Part shown: piece by piece, positions 50,803 through 62,641 of the stretch
Layout: every line of letters starts with the position of its first letter
How positions within the stretch are numbered: the stretch's first letter is position 1
NCBI GenBank assembly: GCA_018857735.1
Contig: JABMCL010001558.1
Span: 135,001-199,000 of the forward strand
Origin: Alviniconcha marisindica
Taxonomy: Eukaryota; Mollusca; Gastropoda; Provannidae
Direction of reading: 5' to 3'
Length of the DNA stretch: 64,000 nt
Translations under genes and position numbers: made by a program
Notes under the pieces: generated by a model
Told to the model about the DNA's origin: nothing
The model's input: only the letters and a program-made list of their open reading frames with translations
The model's database searches: none

Positions 50803-51262
50803 GATCGCTTTTACGTAGTGCTACTCTCCATTCTTGAGCAGACTCACTGCGCTTGCATGTGATTCTACATGAGTGACTTGCTTGTTATAGCGTGTTTTTA
50901 ATATCCACTGAAGTGGTGTACTTACACGCTGACATGGCTGGTGCCACATGAAACTGCTGCCATCTCGGTGCATTCTGTGTATGCCATACAACCATGCACC
51001 ATGTCACTCCATGCAAAGCCACATACGTCATGTGCATGCATGTTTAGCTGTAACTTGCCACCTGTGCTTCTGGCAGAATGACTGGGATCTTTTACGTGCT
51101 ACTGCGGTAACACAGGGGTGGAAAACATACTAAAATAAGAGTCAGCACAGAAAGTTGACCCTGGAGAAGAAAATTTTATCACTGCTCCTGTAGGGACTTG
51201 AACCTGGGACCTTTCAATCATGAGTCCAACACTCTAACCACTGAGCTATCCCCACTCCCCAT
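50803..51262 (-). mobile_element. tRNA-derived SINE, family B, minus strand
   Basis: The right end read on the minus strand is GGGGATAGCTCAGTGGTTAG + AGTGTTGGACTCATGATTG + AAAGGTCCCAGGTTCAAGTC. This is a tRNA-like head with clear A-box and B-box and CAT in the anticodon position. The body continues leftward (GTAAAAGATCCCAGTCATTC and further) with similarity to 37380-37520. The left boundary is approximate. The head is too diverged in its acceptor stem to call a functional tRNA gene. Confidence 0.8.
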
Positions 51263-51989
51263 ACAAAGAACACAGAACATAAACTTCAGGTACATAGATG
51301 TCTACCTAGAGAGTTGCCCACTGATTCAAAACATTGTGTCTGAGTGAGAAAGAACTGAACTCTGCATTTAATATGCAGATTGTGGAGCTTTTGAGTTTGT
51401 TTTTGTGTTAGAGACTGGCTGTGTCACTGGCAACCAAGCACTTGGAAGCAAGGCAATTTATAAGCTGGGCCAAGACCACCTTTCATGCAAATTAGAGAGA
51501 GAGAAAGAGAGAGGAGAGAAGTTTAAAATAAAGCGGTAGTATTTTAAATACACACAGAAGCACTAATATTAGCAGTCTGGTTATGCACATGTTTTGTATA
51601 ACATAACAGTAAAATGATATGCTATATCCCTTAGCTCCTGATTTATTAAAGTGCTGCTATGTAATGTGATTACACTAAACCAAAAATGACTGTGAGTTTA
51701 AAAGGCATTAAACAAAATCAACTGCATACGCCTGTGTCTGCAGGGCGGATAAATCACTATGACTATTGATTTGGCCCATGCGCCACTTGGGATCATACTC
51801 AATCACACCGCTTTCTCTTTCTGAATAATTCAGTTCCTGTGAATGAATGATATATTGACATGCCTCCAAATATATCCTCTTTGGACTATGTACACAGGCA
51901 TGCAACAAACTCTTTCTTCTGAGCCCATGTCCAAGCCAAGCCTGTTTTGTAAGCTGAGGCCATTTCATTAGGTTCTACTGTGTATCACA

Positions 51990-51996
51990 CACACAC

Positions 51997-52034
<38 letters not shown>

Positions 52035-52050
52035 GGGGGGGGGGGGGGGT
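51990..52050. repeat. (CA)n followed by 17-nt poly(G)
   Basis: CA array ending near 52033, then a G-run to 52050; a GA/G-rich purine tract follows at 52172-52251. Confidence 0.95.
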
Positions 52051-52825
52051 CATAAACCTGTTGTGGTTGAAGCAAGTATGATCTGCACTGTAACAAAAAC
52101 AAAACAGATTAAGATTTCCAATTTCTGAGAATTACTGTGGATTACTCACACATTAAATCATGCTCATTAAAGAGAGAGGAGGGGGGCAGGGAGAGGGAGG
52201 GGGAGAGAGAGAGAGAGGGGGAGAGAGAGAGGGGGGGGGAGAGAGAGAGAGTCAGTCATCACGTGAATATCACTCAATCTGTAGACCCAGTCTCTCCAGC
52301 AACTGTTTTGATTTCAGTTCACAAGAACTAAGAAGACATTTCAATTGAATGGTGATACAACAGGTTTACACAGCAGTATGAGTACTGCAGGGGAGGTAAT
52401 CACATCATCCTGTTTTCAAGAAAAATGCCTGCCATCAGTTGCTGCTTTCCCTTTAGTCAACACAGCCTGTGCAACTGGACTCATCACAATGGCCAATAAA
52501 CAAGTGACCAAAATGACTGCCAGTGTGGCCTACTTATGCATTACTGACTAATCAGCTTTTAATTCCTGCATTGCAATACTGAAAAATATCATATTTAGTG
52601 TAAGTTATACCTAGTGCAGTAGTGACTAAAACCAATTTCAAAAACTGCTGTGCCTGTCACATGTCCACTCTGAAAATAATATAAACTTAGTAGACTGTGT
52701 GCTGACTGATTCTAAACTATGGTAGACATGGTATGTTTTGTCTTCAATTATGTCATGATATTAGTTACTGTGCTTGTTTTCATCATGAGCATAAAATATA
52801 TTATACAAAAATTATAACAGTTTTT

Positions 52826-52886
52826 GGATTAAACCCACAACCTCTTGCTGCCAAGTCCAGAGTTTTCATCACTCAGCCATGTTTAA
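52826..52886 (-). mobile_element. Degenerate tRNA-like SINE head
   Basis: On the minus strand, ATGGCTGAGTGATGAAAACT + CTGGACTTGGCAGCAAGAGG + TTGTGGGTTTAATCC has weak A-box and B-box spacing like a Ser/Leu-type tRNA. No cloverleaf can be completed, so a relic. Confidence 0.45.
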
Positions 52887-53156
52887 CCTCCATGCACAGT
52901 TGCTTCCTCTCATGCACACTATTTGCATACATGTAGTCAACACATATCAGTTTCACCTATCTTTTTGCATAACTGTTTTCATTATTATTACAGATATAGT
53001 TATAAAATATTGTGATATTTCTTGATCAAAAAGTAAGAAAAAAATAAAATAAAAATAAAAATACTAACATCACAAAGTAAAACTCTAATTTTAACAATTA
53101 AAACCCAACACCAATTTGCAATTACCATATCGGGTTAAAAAAAGTGAATAAACACT

Positions 53157-54186
53157 TACATGATTCATAATACCAGTCCAACGTGCCATTTTTGCAAGTT
53201 GCATAGTGCACTATCCAAAATGGATAGCAGCTGATGAGAACAAAATTGAGAAAAAAAAAAAGAGAAAAAAATCCACAGCCAGAAGAGAAAAATGTCACTT
53301 AACAGAAATGAAATAGGCAAAAACTCAAACTGTCCACTAAAATCTTCATCACCACAGCACAACATTGGCTGTAACTACACTAGATATATGAAGTGGTATA
53401 AACATTTACAAGATTGATAGTAGCAGTCCAACAGCAAAACTTGCCAGTTTTGCAAGCTGCATAGTGCACTACTGAAAATTTAAATAGTTCACCAGCACCG
53501 AAGCAGCAGGTGAGAACAAAGTTGAAAAAAAGAAAAAGAAAAAAAGAAGCTGAGCTACAACTGTAGGAAACAATACAAACTGTGTCAATGTTGCAGAAGA
53601 ACAGTATTGATAAAGGAGTCAGCAATGCAGCATAACACTGGCTGTAACTAGACATATAAAGTGGTACACACACTGTCAAGATTCACCGCACCAGTCCAAC
53701 AGCAAAATTTGCCATTTTTGCAAGCTGCAGAGTGCACGACCCAAAATGGAAAAAAATAGTTCACTAGCACTGAAGCAGCAGATGAGAAAAAAGTTGAAGA
53801 AGAAGGGGGGAAAAAAGAAAAAAGAAGTTGATCTAGCAGTAGCACTGTAGGAAACAGGACAACCTGAGTCAAAGACAAACAGTCAAAATTGCAGAACGGT
53901 ACTGATCAAGGAGTCAGCACAGCAGCACATTGGCTGTAACTAGACTAGACAGTATATGAAATGGTATAAACACTCACAAGATTCATAGTACCAGTCCAAC
54001 AGCAAAACTTGCCATTTTTGCAAGTTGCATAGTGCACTATCCAAAATGGAAATAGTTCACCAGCATGGAAGCAGCAGAGCTGAGCTAACACTGTAGGAAA
54101 CAAGACAAACTGTGTAAAAGTCGCAGAAGAACAGTACTGATCAAGGAGTCCGCACCGCAGAACAACATTGACTGTAAATAGTGTAA
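53157..54186. repeat. Four tandem ~260-bp satellite-like units
   Basis: Each unit starts CATGATTCATA/CAAGATTCATA + GTACCAGTCCAACAGCAAAA, then TTGCCATTTTTGCAAGTTGC + ATAGTGCACTATCCAAAATGG. It contains an A-rich AAAAAGAAAAA spacer and AGCACTGTAGGAAACAAGAC, and closes with TTGGCTGTAACTAGACTAGA. Units begin near 53157, 53407, 53677 and 53975. Minus-strand frames with repeated CCWTG peptides are read-throughs. Confidence 0.9.
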
Positions 54187-54380
54187 CGGTCATCCTACAC
54201 CTAGGGCGCTCTTTCTAATGTAAAGGTGAACAATACCTCTGAGCGCAACTTGGATCCCAGTTGTTTCAAGCCATGGAACTGGGGATACTCCATTAACAAA
54301 TAACAGCACTATTATACAGTCCATTTATAGTCATACATTCCACCACTTAACTCAGAGAACTTAGTGAGCTTTTCTATCAA

Positions 54381-55243
54381 GTGAAGAAAGAACCGCTAAC
54401 ATTTGGCCCTAACGCAGTTCCATTCCAGACATCAGCCAAATACCTGGGTGTCCATCTTGATGAAACACTGTCCATGAAGGAGCAGGTGACCTCTCTCTGC
54501 CGCTCATCCTACTTTCACCTCCGCAAGATAGCCTCTATCAGACCATACCTTTCAGATGAAAGTACTGCCCAGTTAGTCTCATCTCTGATCTTATCCAGGC
54601 TTGACTATTGCAATTCTACCCTCTCTGGCCTCCCATCAGCTTCATTGAATCGACTGCAAAAAGTTCAAAACAATGCTGCCAGACTTGTTCTCCGCAAGCT
54701 AAAATCGGACCATGTTACTCCCCTTCTGAAAATAAATAAATATATATACACTGGCTCCCTGTTGAGGCCCGTATCCACTACAAAACTGCCACACTCGCTT
54801 TCAGGCACTTTGAGAATTCTCTTCCCCCGTACCTTTCAGAACTGCTTCACACCTACCAACCCTCTCAAACTCTTTGGTCCAGCAGCAAAAAACTGTTGAA
54901 AGTCCCCAAAACTAACCTCAAATCTGCTGGAAACAGATCTTTCCATTTTCAAGCAACTAAAATCTGGAACTCTCTTCCTACAAATGTCCGCAGCTCTCCA
55001 TCTCTCTCCTTTCAAGAAAAATCTGAAAACACATCTTTTTAAAGAACGCTTCTCTCTTGGTTTATGAAACACCTTTTCTGCACAGTTTGACTGTTGAGTG
55101 GATGTGTGGATGTAGAGGAGGTGGTGTTAATATGATCACTGATGTACTGTACAGTGTAAATTTGTACATACTTTTTTGTGTAAAGCACTTTGAGCTAAGT
55201 CATGTTATGGACATTGCACTATAGGAATGCTATGTATTATTAA
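54381..55243 (+). mobile_element. 5'-truncated LINE (L2/CR1-like) 3' end, inactivated
   Basis: The frame from 54381 has the signature of the C-terminal reverse-transcriptase region of L2/CR1-type LINEs: AKYLGVHLDETLSM, a HLRKIASIRPYLS stretch, LILSRLDYCNSTLSGLP, and LNRLQKVQNNAARLV. Downstream, other frames continue the same protein (KIWNSLPTNVR, then FKKNLKTHLF), so at least two frameshifts are present. The 3' end (TGTAAAGCACTTTGAGC ... GCACTATAGGAATGC TATGTATTATTA) is the typical short-repeat tail of this clade. The endonuclease and most of the polymerase are missing. Confidence 0.88.
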
Positions 55244-55990
55244 TGGAGTTGTATAAAGTACTCAGGGATCAGAGGTTTGGGAAATGGCTAGATTTTGATA
55301 GAGGGGGCAAAAGTTTTTATTTTTATCTTTCACTGTGACAGGCAAGGTTGAACATTATTTATCGCAACACAGATTTAAAAAAATTGTATTGTATTCTTTG
55401 GGTTCACTTTAGGGGCATGCACATTACAAATTATACTATTTTACAATTATTTAACACCACCTATATTACAACTCACCCTGAAGTACCATACTATAACTAT
55501 ATAAGCACAAATGGTAAGTCTTACACTTGCAGACAAAACACTGGAACTAGTGAAAATGTTTTCACTGTGTGTCGATTCTACACATATTTTTGAAACACTG
55601 ACAATGATTAAATGAAAAACCACACCTAATAAAAAATAAACCAAATATGTATACATGTTCCCACAGCTACATAACTCTAACACCAGTCCCACAATTATCC
55701 TTTATCCTAAATATCACCATGATCATATAGCAGTACATGGAGTAGCAGTAGTGGTAAAGAGGGTGGTAGGGAGATGTGGTGGCACAATGACTGTCACTCT
55801 GGACTTGGGATGAAAAGGATACCCCCTTCACCCTTTACCAACCTCAGCCTCTGGGTAGCAGGTAAGAGTACTAAGACTGCCTGTCTTTCAAATGAAATTA
55901 AAAGCCTTGTGAATATTACAGCCCACTGGTATGACTGCACCAAAGAATCAAGTCAGCACACAAGTATACTGTCCTACCAAACTTATGTGT

Positions 55991-55993
<3 letters not shown>

Positions 55994-56054
<61 letters not shown>
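55994..56054. repeat. (TA)30 microsatellite
   Basis: Uninterrupted TA array of about 60 bases; a shorter one lies at 56176-56191. Confidence 0.97.
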
Positions 56055-56056
<2 letters not shown>

Positions 56057-56306
56057 TATCTTATAAATCACTAAGTGTCATGAACTGAAAGGCTGGGTAG
56101 TGTAGATCTAATGTAGATCTTTTCCCTGGAAAATAATGTTGGACTTCACAACAGAAAAATTCCAAACACACACACATATATATATATATATTGATGAAGT
56201 ATCAACATAAAACACACTCCACAAAACTAGTAAAGTAGTAAACACATGTACATATTACATGTATGTATATGTTTTTAAGTTGATATTACACTTTTAGAGA
56301 GCCTTA

Positions 56307-56927
56307 AGCCCGTTCTTAACTGGGCGAATGTTTGTTCGCCGAACATACTTCGGACAGTTCAACGAACTATGATTCATTTCTTAATTGAACTTTTAGTTTG
56401 CTGAACATGGTTCGGACAGTCCAAACTTTACTTCGTTCTCAACTGGCTCATAATGAGATGCAAGCTTTGGCCCGAACTTACGGCAGATGCGCAACAGACA
56501 GCATGATCGAAAATGTAGGCTAAAGTCAAGTCATGTCAAGTCAATATACTTTCATCATCCCTCACAGGGTAATTCAACTAACTACTATCTCATTCTGGGT
56601 CTCCGAGACAAGGCTGCGCCTCCCACAAGTCAACAAATAAACAAATTCCCTCCGAAGCGAGTGAAGAACCTAGCAACACCGTCATCCTTTTTTTTTCTTC
56701 ATCCACAGGAGAGCTCTGCTCTCAGCCAATCAGAGGCAATGATCGTCGAATAGGGTGAATGTTCCCAGAACAGGCTGAGCGAAGCTTTTTGGACCCCGAA
56801 TATAGCTTCGACGAATACTTCCAACTAGGTTCACGAAGAAAAGTTTGACCAATTAAGAACCAACTAGCTTCGCCGAATACTTCCAACTAGGTTCGTGAAC
56901 AAACATTCGCCCAATTAAGAACGGGCT
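56307..56927. mobile_element. 621-bp non-autonomous TIR element with TTA duplication
   Basis: The left terminus AGCCCGTTCTTAACTGGGCG + AATGTTTGTTC is matched, with one mismatch, by the reverse complement of the right terminus ending GAACGGGCT. TTA flanks both ends (56304-56306 and 56928-56930). Several sub-terminal GTTCG/CGAAC motifs lie inside each end. TIRs of about 31 bp with a TTA target duplication point to PIF/Harbinger-type mobilisation. It has no transposase frame. Confidence 0.82.
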
Positions 56928-57272
56928 TTAGGTCCTGGCCGCAGCAAGAGAGTCATGGGAGTTTCTTCTCTTTCCTCTCTTATTACAGGAATACAGCCTG
57001 TGATATGGTTGAACGCAGCTGTGCATGGCCGAACAACAATGAACTCTGAATAACGCTGCACTTTTTTGTGGTTCAAACCAGGGACTGAATTAACATAAAT
57101 CTTATTTCACTGCAGTGTTCAGCATGTGCATGATGATTTACTGTATCATATATTATTATATTAACAGCTACTATCATGAGCCATATCTAGCTCTTGGAAG
57201 TTTTCCCCTTGTTATTTGCCTTCATCAGTTCTGACCAAAAGTCAACATGGCAGCAGTTCAAGTAGCGACAGC

Positions 57273-57273
<1 letters not shown>

Positions 57274-57314
<41 letters not shown>
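57274..57314. repeat. (CA)20 microsatellite
   Basis: Uninterrupted CA array of about 40 bases. Confidence 0.97.
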
Positions 57315-57318
<4 letters not shown>

Positions 57319-57961
57319 AGGCCATATGCCACAGAATTGGATAAGCAGTTGGTACATGAGTGTATCACTGCTAAGTTTTGCATACATGTATAAGAGCAAC
57401 ACCAAAATCAAGTTTCCCAGACTTGATTTCTGCATTTCATTCTCAATCCTTAATAATCCTAAAGTAAACAAGCACAAAATGCAAACATCTTCCAAACCAC
57501 TTTCAGTATGGAGCATCACTGCTCAGCCATTGAGTGTGATGTCATGGCATTAGGTCTTTCCTGGTGTTTCCCAACTCCAACAGACAATGAATCGCGTGTC
57601 TCATTCCTAATCTAAATCTCTGTAATAAATACTTCACAAGAGTCTAAGTAGACTATGAAAACAAAGGAGCAAAATTTCACAGGAGTGTGAGCTATGACCT
57701 AGCAGACTCTCTTCTGATTTGAAGTGCATATAATAGCAAAATTGATATAATGATAATGAAGTGAGCGATGTTAAACTGCAGTTCAAAACTCAACAAAACA
57801 CATAAAAAGAATCAGCACATGTATACGCATATTATCAGTACAAAGCTTAACAAATAGTACAGCTCCACATGTTAAAGAGTAAGACCACTCTTCTTGGGGG
57901 ACTTTACTTGGACTTTTTCAGCAATATATATATCCACATTTAACCCTGTCAGTTCTTTTGC

Positions 57962-57963
<2 letters not shown>

Positions 57964-58012
<49 letters not shown>

Positions 58013-58027
58013 TGTGTGTGTGTGTGT
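57964..58027. repeat. (TG)n microsatellite
   Basis: TG array with one GGTG interruption. Confidence 0.97.
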
Positions 58028-58658
58028 ACACAGTCGAGATAAATTTCAAATGAGAGCTATTTAGACATTCATGAATGTAGTTGGGTGTGCTAATCGTGGA
58101 CATTTTTTCTTTTCTTTCCCATTCACCTAACAATGCTATCTGCATTTATTTATTTTTTAAATAATAAAAAAATTGCTGGGACTTTTATCAAAGATTACTG
58201 TTCCAAAGGGTGATTTAAATATTATCACGTTTCTGGCTGCCACACAAGTTAACAAACTTATTTTGGCTGAACAACTGACTCGATCGACCAATTTAACAGG
58301 TACCCTGAGCAAACACTGCATCACACAAAACTGATCTACAAATGTCAACGATCAACTTTAGTCCATACCTTTCTTTCGGGCAGCATGTTAACTAGGTACA
58401 TGTGTGGGATGCAGGACAAACATTTTCGGACATTATCATAAAATTTCTGTCTACGTAGGTTGGTCTTTAGAGGCATAGATTAGGTCGAAAATGCCTAAGG
58501 GGCCACTCTGATCACCTTTTCTGACCAAAGTGCTCAATACTCTGCATGCTGATGTGCGTTTTTGTTCTTAAGGAGGTCATGTTATGGACTACAAAGACTG
58601 AACTATGATCATTATATAAGACTGATTTCATTCATGCTTCTTCGAAAGACTTATTTAC

Positions 58659-58682
58659 CTTGGGAGTGTTAATTTTCTCCAT
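58659..58682 (-). CDS. MTMR6/7/8: Myotubularin-related phosphatase MTMR6/7/8, exon 1 coding part
   Basis: The minus strand reads ATG GAG AAA ATT AAC ACT CCC AAG and then a donor GTAAATAAG, encoding MEKINTPK. Human MTMR7 starts MEHIRTPK|VENV and MTMR8 MDHITVPK|VENV with the same exon break. This exon ends in phase 0 and exon 2 at 12497 begins in phase 0 with VENVKLLDRF, so the two join perfectly. The start context, A at -3 and G at +4, is favourable. The 5' UTR would run toward 58914. The exon is only eight codons long, so the call rests on the family match, the donor and the position next to the nucleoporin promoter. Confidence 0.85.
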
Positions 58683-58914
58683 TTTGACGCTTCCTTTCAA
58701 AACAAGCTGTGAAGCAGACTACAAAATCATGGCTCCTCCCCTCACAATATTAAATACTTTTTTATTAAAGGAACCATTAATCATTTCGAATGCATAAAAT
58801 AGTTTAATATGTTATCAAAAATTAAATTTAAAATTGAAATCATTTGCAAGGACAGATAACGAAGTCACGAGAATTAGAATTCTCGCGACCTTGACCTTTC
58901 AGACGAAATTGAAA
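58683..58914. promoter_or_regulatory. Probable bidirectional promoter between MTMR and NUP58
   Basis: Only 232 bp separate the two divergent start codons, so both 5' UTRs and core promoters must share this space unless upstream non-coding exons exist. No TATA box is obvious in a sensible position. The distal part is AT-rich, and CpG sites reappear near the NUP58 start. Confidence 0.7.
58868..58888. promoter_or_regulatory. TCTCGCGA box overlapping an 8-bp inverted repeat
   Basis: CGAGAATT (58868-58875), a 2-nt spacer and AATTCTCG (58878-58885) form a perfect dyad. TCTCGCGA occupies 58881-58888, 26 bp upstream of the NUP58 ATG. TCTCGCGA is an established core motif of TATA-less and often bidirectional housekeeping promoters in vertebrates; its use here is inferred. 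Confidence 0.6.
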
Positions 58915-58964
58915 ATGGCGACCGGATTCAATTTTGGAGGGCTTGGTGGAACAACTGGTGGAGG
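58915..58964 (+). CDS. NUP58: FG-repeat nucleoporin NUP58 (NUPL1), exon 1
   Basis: ATG at 58915 opens MATGFNFGGLGGTTGG and reaches the donor GTAAGA at 58965, leaving two bases (phase 2). Human NUP58 starts MSTGFSFG with LGSTT and TGGVFSFG soon after, matching MATGFNFGGLGGTT..GGFSFG across the splice. The product is an FG nucleoporin of the central transport channel. In the Nup62-Nup58-Nup54 complex, its N-terminal FG repeats contact transport receptors and its C-terminal coiled coils (outside the window) assemble the trimer. Nup62 also starts with FNFGG, so it is the main alternative. The adjacent MTMR gene favours NUP58, because the two genes neighbour each other in human. Confidence 0.82.
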
Positions 58965-61900
58965 GTAAGACTTATTTGCTTTTATTGTTATCAAAGTGAC
59001 AGGGATGTGGTCCTTTCTGTCGCTCCTAAAACTCAAACACTGTTTACATACTAAAAATGAACCGTTAACAGAGATAACTCCACCACCTGACCTGAAACGA
59101 AACCAGTCTGTCAACTCCGGTGTGTGCTGGTTCGAGGCAGTACCACCATCTGAGCTGGAGCTGCTTCAGTGTTGCTTTACGTCCGCAGAAACCATCAGGC
59201 TTATCAGGGGCGGGGAGCCCAGGACGGCCACCTCGACTTTCACACAGCTTCTGAGCTCTCCCTGGAGCTGTTATACTTATAATACATGAATAGTGTTACC
59301 ATTATAATTCATATTTACAGTGAGAAAGATGCATGCACGTTGCTTTTCATTTATTTTCATTCGCATTCGCTGTCTCAGTGCCTGTGTTGTGGCCTAATTT
59401 CCAACAGAGCGGGAGGCTTGATCACTCCTCTCGAAAACCACGATCGAGTGTGGTCACCACATGGACGAGTGACCCGTTATGTGATACTACTACTGATAGT
59501 ACTAGGCTTTGCTCCTGCCCCAAGATGTCACCAGAGCAGAATGTTAATAGTTGCGAAAGAATCCCTTTGGCTTGGCAAAACTATGGGATGTCACTGGATG
59601 AAATATTACTATCAGTAGGCCAAGAGTCTACTTCTCCAAACTGACTGAATGGTCAGTATTCTTGTACTAGTTGTAGAAAGAACTATCATAGCCTGAAACC
59701 ACTTAGACAACATCACAGTCTACTCAGACAATACAGAGTATATTAAGTTGGCTCTGACTTCAGCCAAGCGTTGATAGACCACCACTGCTGCACAACCCAA
59801 CAGATTGCACCAGTGCCAGATTACATGATGCTAGTTTGCTAGCAGTAGCAATGTACAGAAAACAAAAGTAGGCTAAGGTGGAGATCTATCACCACCCCCT
59901 CATTTAGTCATTGCTACTACAGATTAGACTGAGTCTAGGTCACAAAATGGATCTCACATTCACAATGCCACAAGGTTTCACAATCCCAGGTTATGACAAC
60001 CTTCGGTCAGCCATGTGATGGATCCATGCCACATGTTTCAGTTTCAACTGCATGACAGAATTGTATCATAACCATTGAAAGTATTATATATATGGCTTAG
60101 AATTTAGGGTTAGATCAGGCAGCCAAATAATTGATTGTAATTTCCATTTTTGTGAAAATCAGTGATTGAATCACTGTTTCATCATTTTGTTTTTCCATCC
60201 AGCCATGGAACAGCCTTAGGTTTAGAACAGCCAGACTTTTGTTTAAAGCTGTTCTGGTGGAAAACAACACATCAAACTCAAAGAAGGAAGCAAGTACAGA
60301 AGTAATCACTGCAAAAGGGTAATTAAAACAAATTAATTGGCTGCCATAGAGCCAGGTCAAAATGTAGCTCATTGGAATTGTGAGATCTAATTTGCAACTG
60401 CAGTAATGAGTAAAGATGATGTGGCTGTGGGCTCTATCTTTGCCCCAAAAGACCCCTTTCACTTAGATTTTCGCACATGTGCAATGGACTGGCGTGTAAA
60501 ATCTGCCAGAAGTAGGGGGGAACACGTCAGCTGGGTTGCCGGCCGAGTGCGTAGCTGTATTTCCCTAGTACAGTAGTAATAGTGAAAACCTCACATTTCC
60601 TGGCGACAAGATGGGCGCAAAAGATCACTGCCGTATAATCCACTGCACTTAGCAATGGCGTCGGAGCTTCATCCTTCAAGATTTGAACTGCAAATTTGGC
60701 TCAGTCGCTTACCGTGGGCACCCTAACAAACTCACGGAGCTTCATGTTTGGAGTTTCAAACTGGAAATTTTGCAGTCGATTATCCCGTAGGTACCCCAGA
60801 ATGTGACATTCAGATGCAGATATTTCTGATTTGGGATTTATTTTTTTATGCTTTTATTTTTACGTGAAAAAAATCAAAACCTGTTGGATATACAAGAACA
60901 CTGTATTCACAAACTGGGGAAAATACGAAGTGAGCCAAAATATTTGTTTGGTGTCTATTATTGATTTTTAAAGTTGTATACCGGGATCATTTGACACAGT
61001 TATTTCCCTTCACATGGGATTTCATAGCGAAAGGGCAGCGGCTGGTCTGGGGCCAAGAGGGTTAACTGATTAGGCTGTCGGTTGCCGGCAGGACGTGTCA
61101 CTAATGTCGTTGTTTGCATGTGAGGGTGAGTGTGTTGCTGTGTTGAGACCTTTCATTTCTGATCTCTTACCTTACATTTTACTGTAATTATGTACAGTCG
61201 TTTAGGCTAACTCTCTCTTTGTCTCTATCTGTCTGTCTGTCTCTCTCTCTGTAACAGCTTTCACTAATTCATGCCGATTTTCATCCTGTTTTAGGAATAA
61301 TTTATGAGGCTATATGGCTTGGTCTGTTATTTGTGTGCGTGCGTGTATGCACGTGCGCCTGCGTGTGTGTATGTCACTAGTCTATGAGAGAGTCTATATG
61401 GTGTATGGGTGTGGGTGTGAAGGTAGACAGGATGAGAATAGTGATTATACTTGTGCCGAGTATATAGCCTCTTAATCATATTTGAATGTGTGAGCGGCTA
61501 CTGTTTATTTTACAGCGCATTTCTGTAACCAATATTATTGTATCTAATTATGTTTATATCAGTATTGTCTGTCTTGTTGCGCGCTCTTAGATTTTGAATC
61601 ATTTATACATGGTCATTTTCTTTCTTTTTTCTTCTTTTAATTTTTAAATTGTTTATTTAATCAGTATGTTCTCATTTCGTTGGTGTGTTTTTTTTGGTTT
61701 GGTTTGCTTGCTCTTTTAAATGGAATAAAGAAGTACTTAGCTTGACCTGACAAAATTAACAGAAACGGTGGACTACCGACAAACCTAATGGTAAACACAC
61801 CACCAAACCACAACAGTCAAAAGACTATAGCCTTCAGCAAATAAATACTGGGTTAGAGTTGAGTGACTCAAAGAGCTTTGTCATTTAATTAAAGTATGGA

Positions 61901-62051
61901 ATGCATAAATACTCACACACAAAAGCAATAGCATAATAATATGTCACTACACATACTTAGTCATACAAAAAATAGTGAAACTGACGCACACTGAAACACA
62001 AACACCCCACACTCATAGAGTCACCAGGCACGCGCGCTCACATTGATGTGG

Positions 62052-62082
<31 letters not shown>

Positions 62083-62447
62083 TCACAGGTTTCTGTGCAC
62101 GCGCCCCCACACACATACACGCATGCACACCAACCCCCACACACACACCTAGGCGGATCGCGAGCAATAATCTTTTGTCTTGTCATTTGACTTTGAGTAA
62201 CTCAAGGATCTTATATATTATTATTATATATGACAGGGATGTTCATACTTCTGTGGAAGATGCTGGGCAGTACAAGTAACTTAAGAGTTATGTCACTATG
62301 ATGTATGAAGCCATCAAAATAATAAGAGTCTCTGGATTTTCAGAATGAAATGAATAATAATTAACAACAACAACAAAAAAGAATCTGGCAAACACATACT
62401 TGGTGAATGAAAACCAACAAACACACTTCATTTTATTTTTAGTTACA

Positions 62448-62487
<40 letters not shown>

Positions 62488-62641
62488 TACATTCACACAG
62501 ACATATGTGTCATCATACATGCATGCAGCTGTAATTTTGTATGCATATTATATATTATGCATTTTACATGTGTATGTAATTAATACATTATATTTATACA
62601 TGCACATTGTAAATTATGAAATGTCAACTTTTGCTCTCCAG
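58965..62641 (+). other. NUP58 intron 1
   Basis: GTAAGA to CTCTCCAG, 3677 bp. It holds a short interspersed core at about 59160-59225 (GCTTTACGTCCGCAGAAACC, ATCAGGCTTATCAGGGGCGG). It also holds (CA)n arrays at 62054-62079 and 62458-62481. Otherwise AT-rich sequence with no gene seen. Confidence 0.8.

Noticed and set aside
51170..51262. Possible functional tRNA gene on the minus strand
   Set aside because: A-box and B-box are good but the acceptor and other stems do not pair well; explained better as a SINE head.
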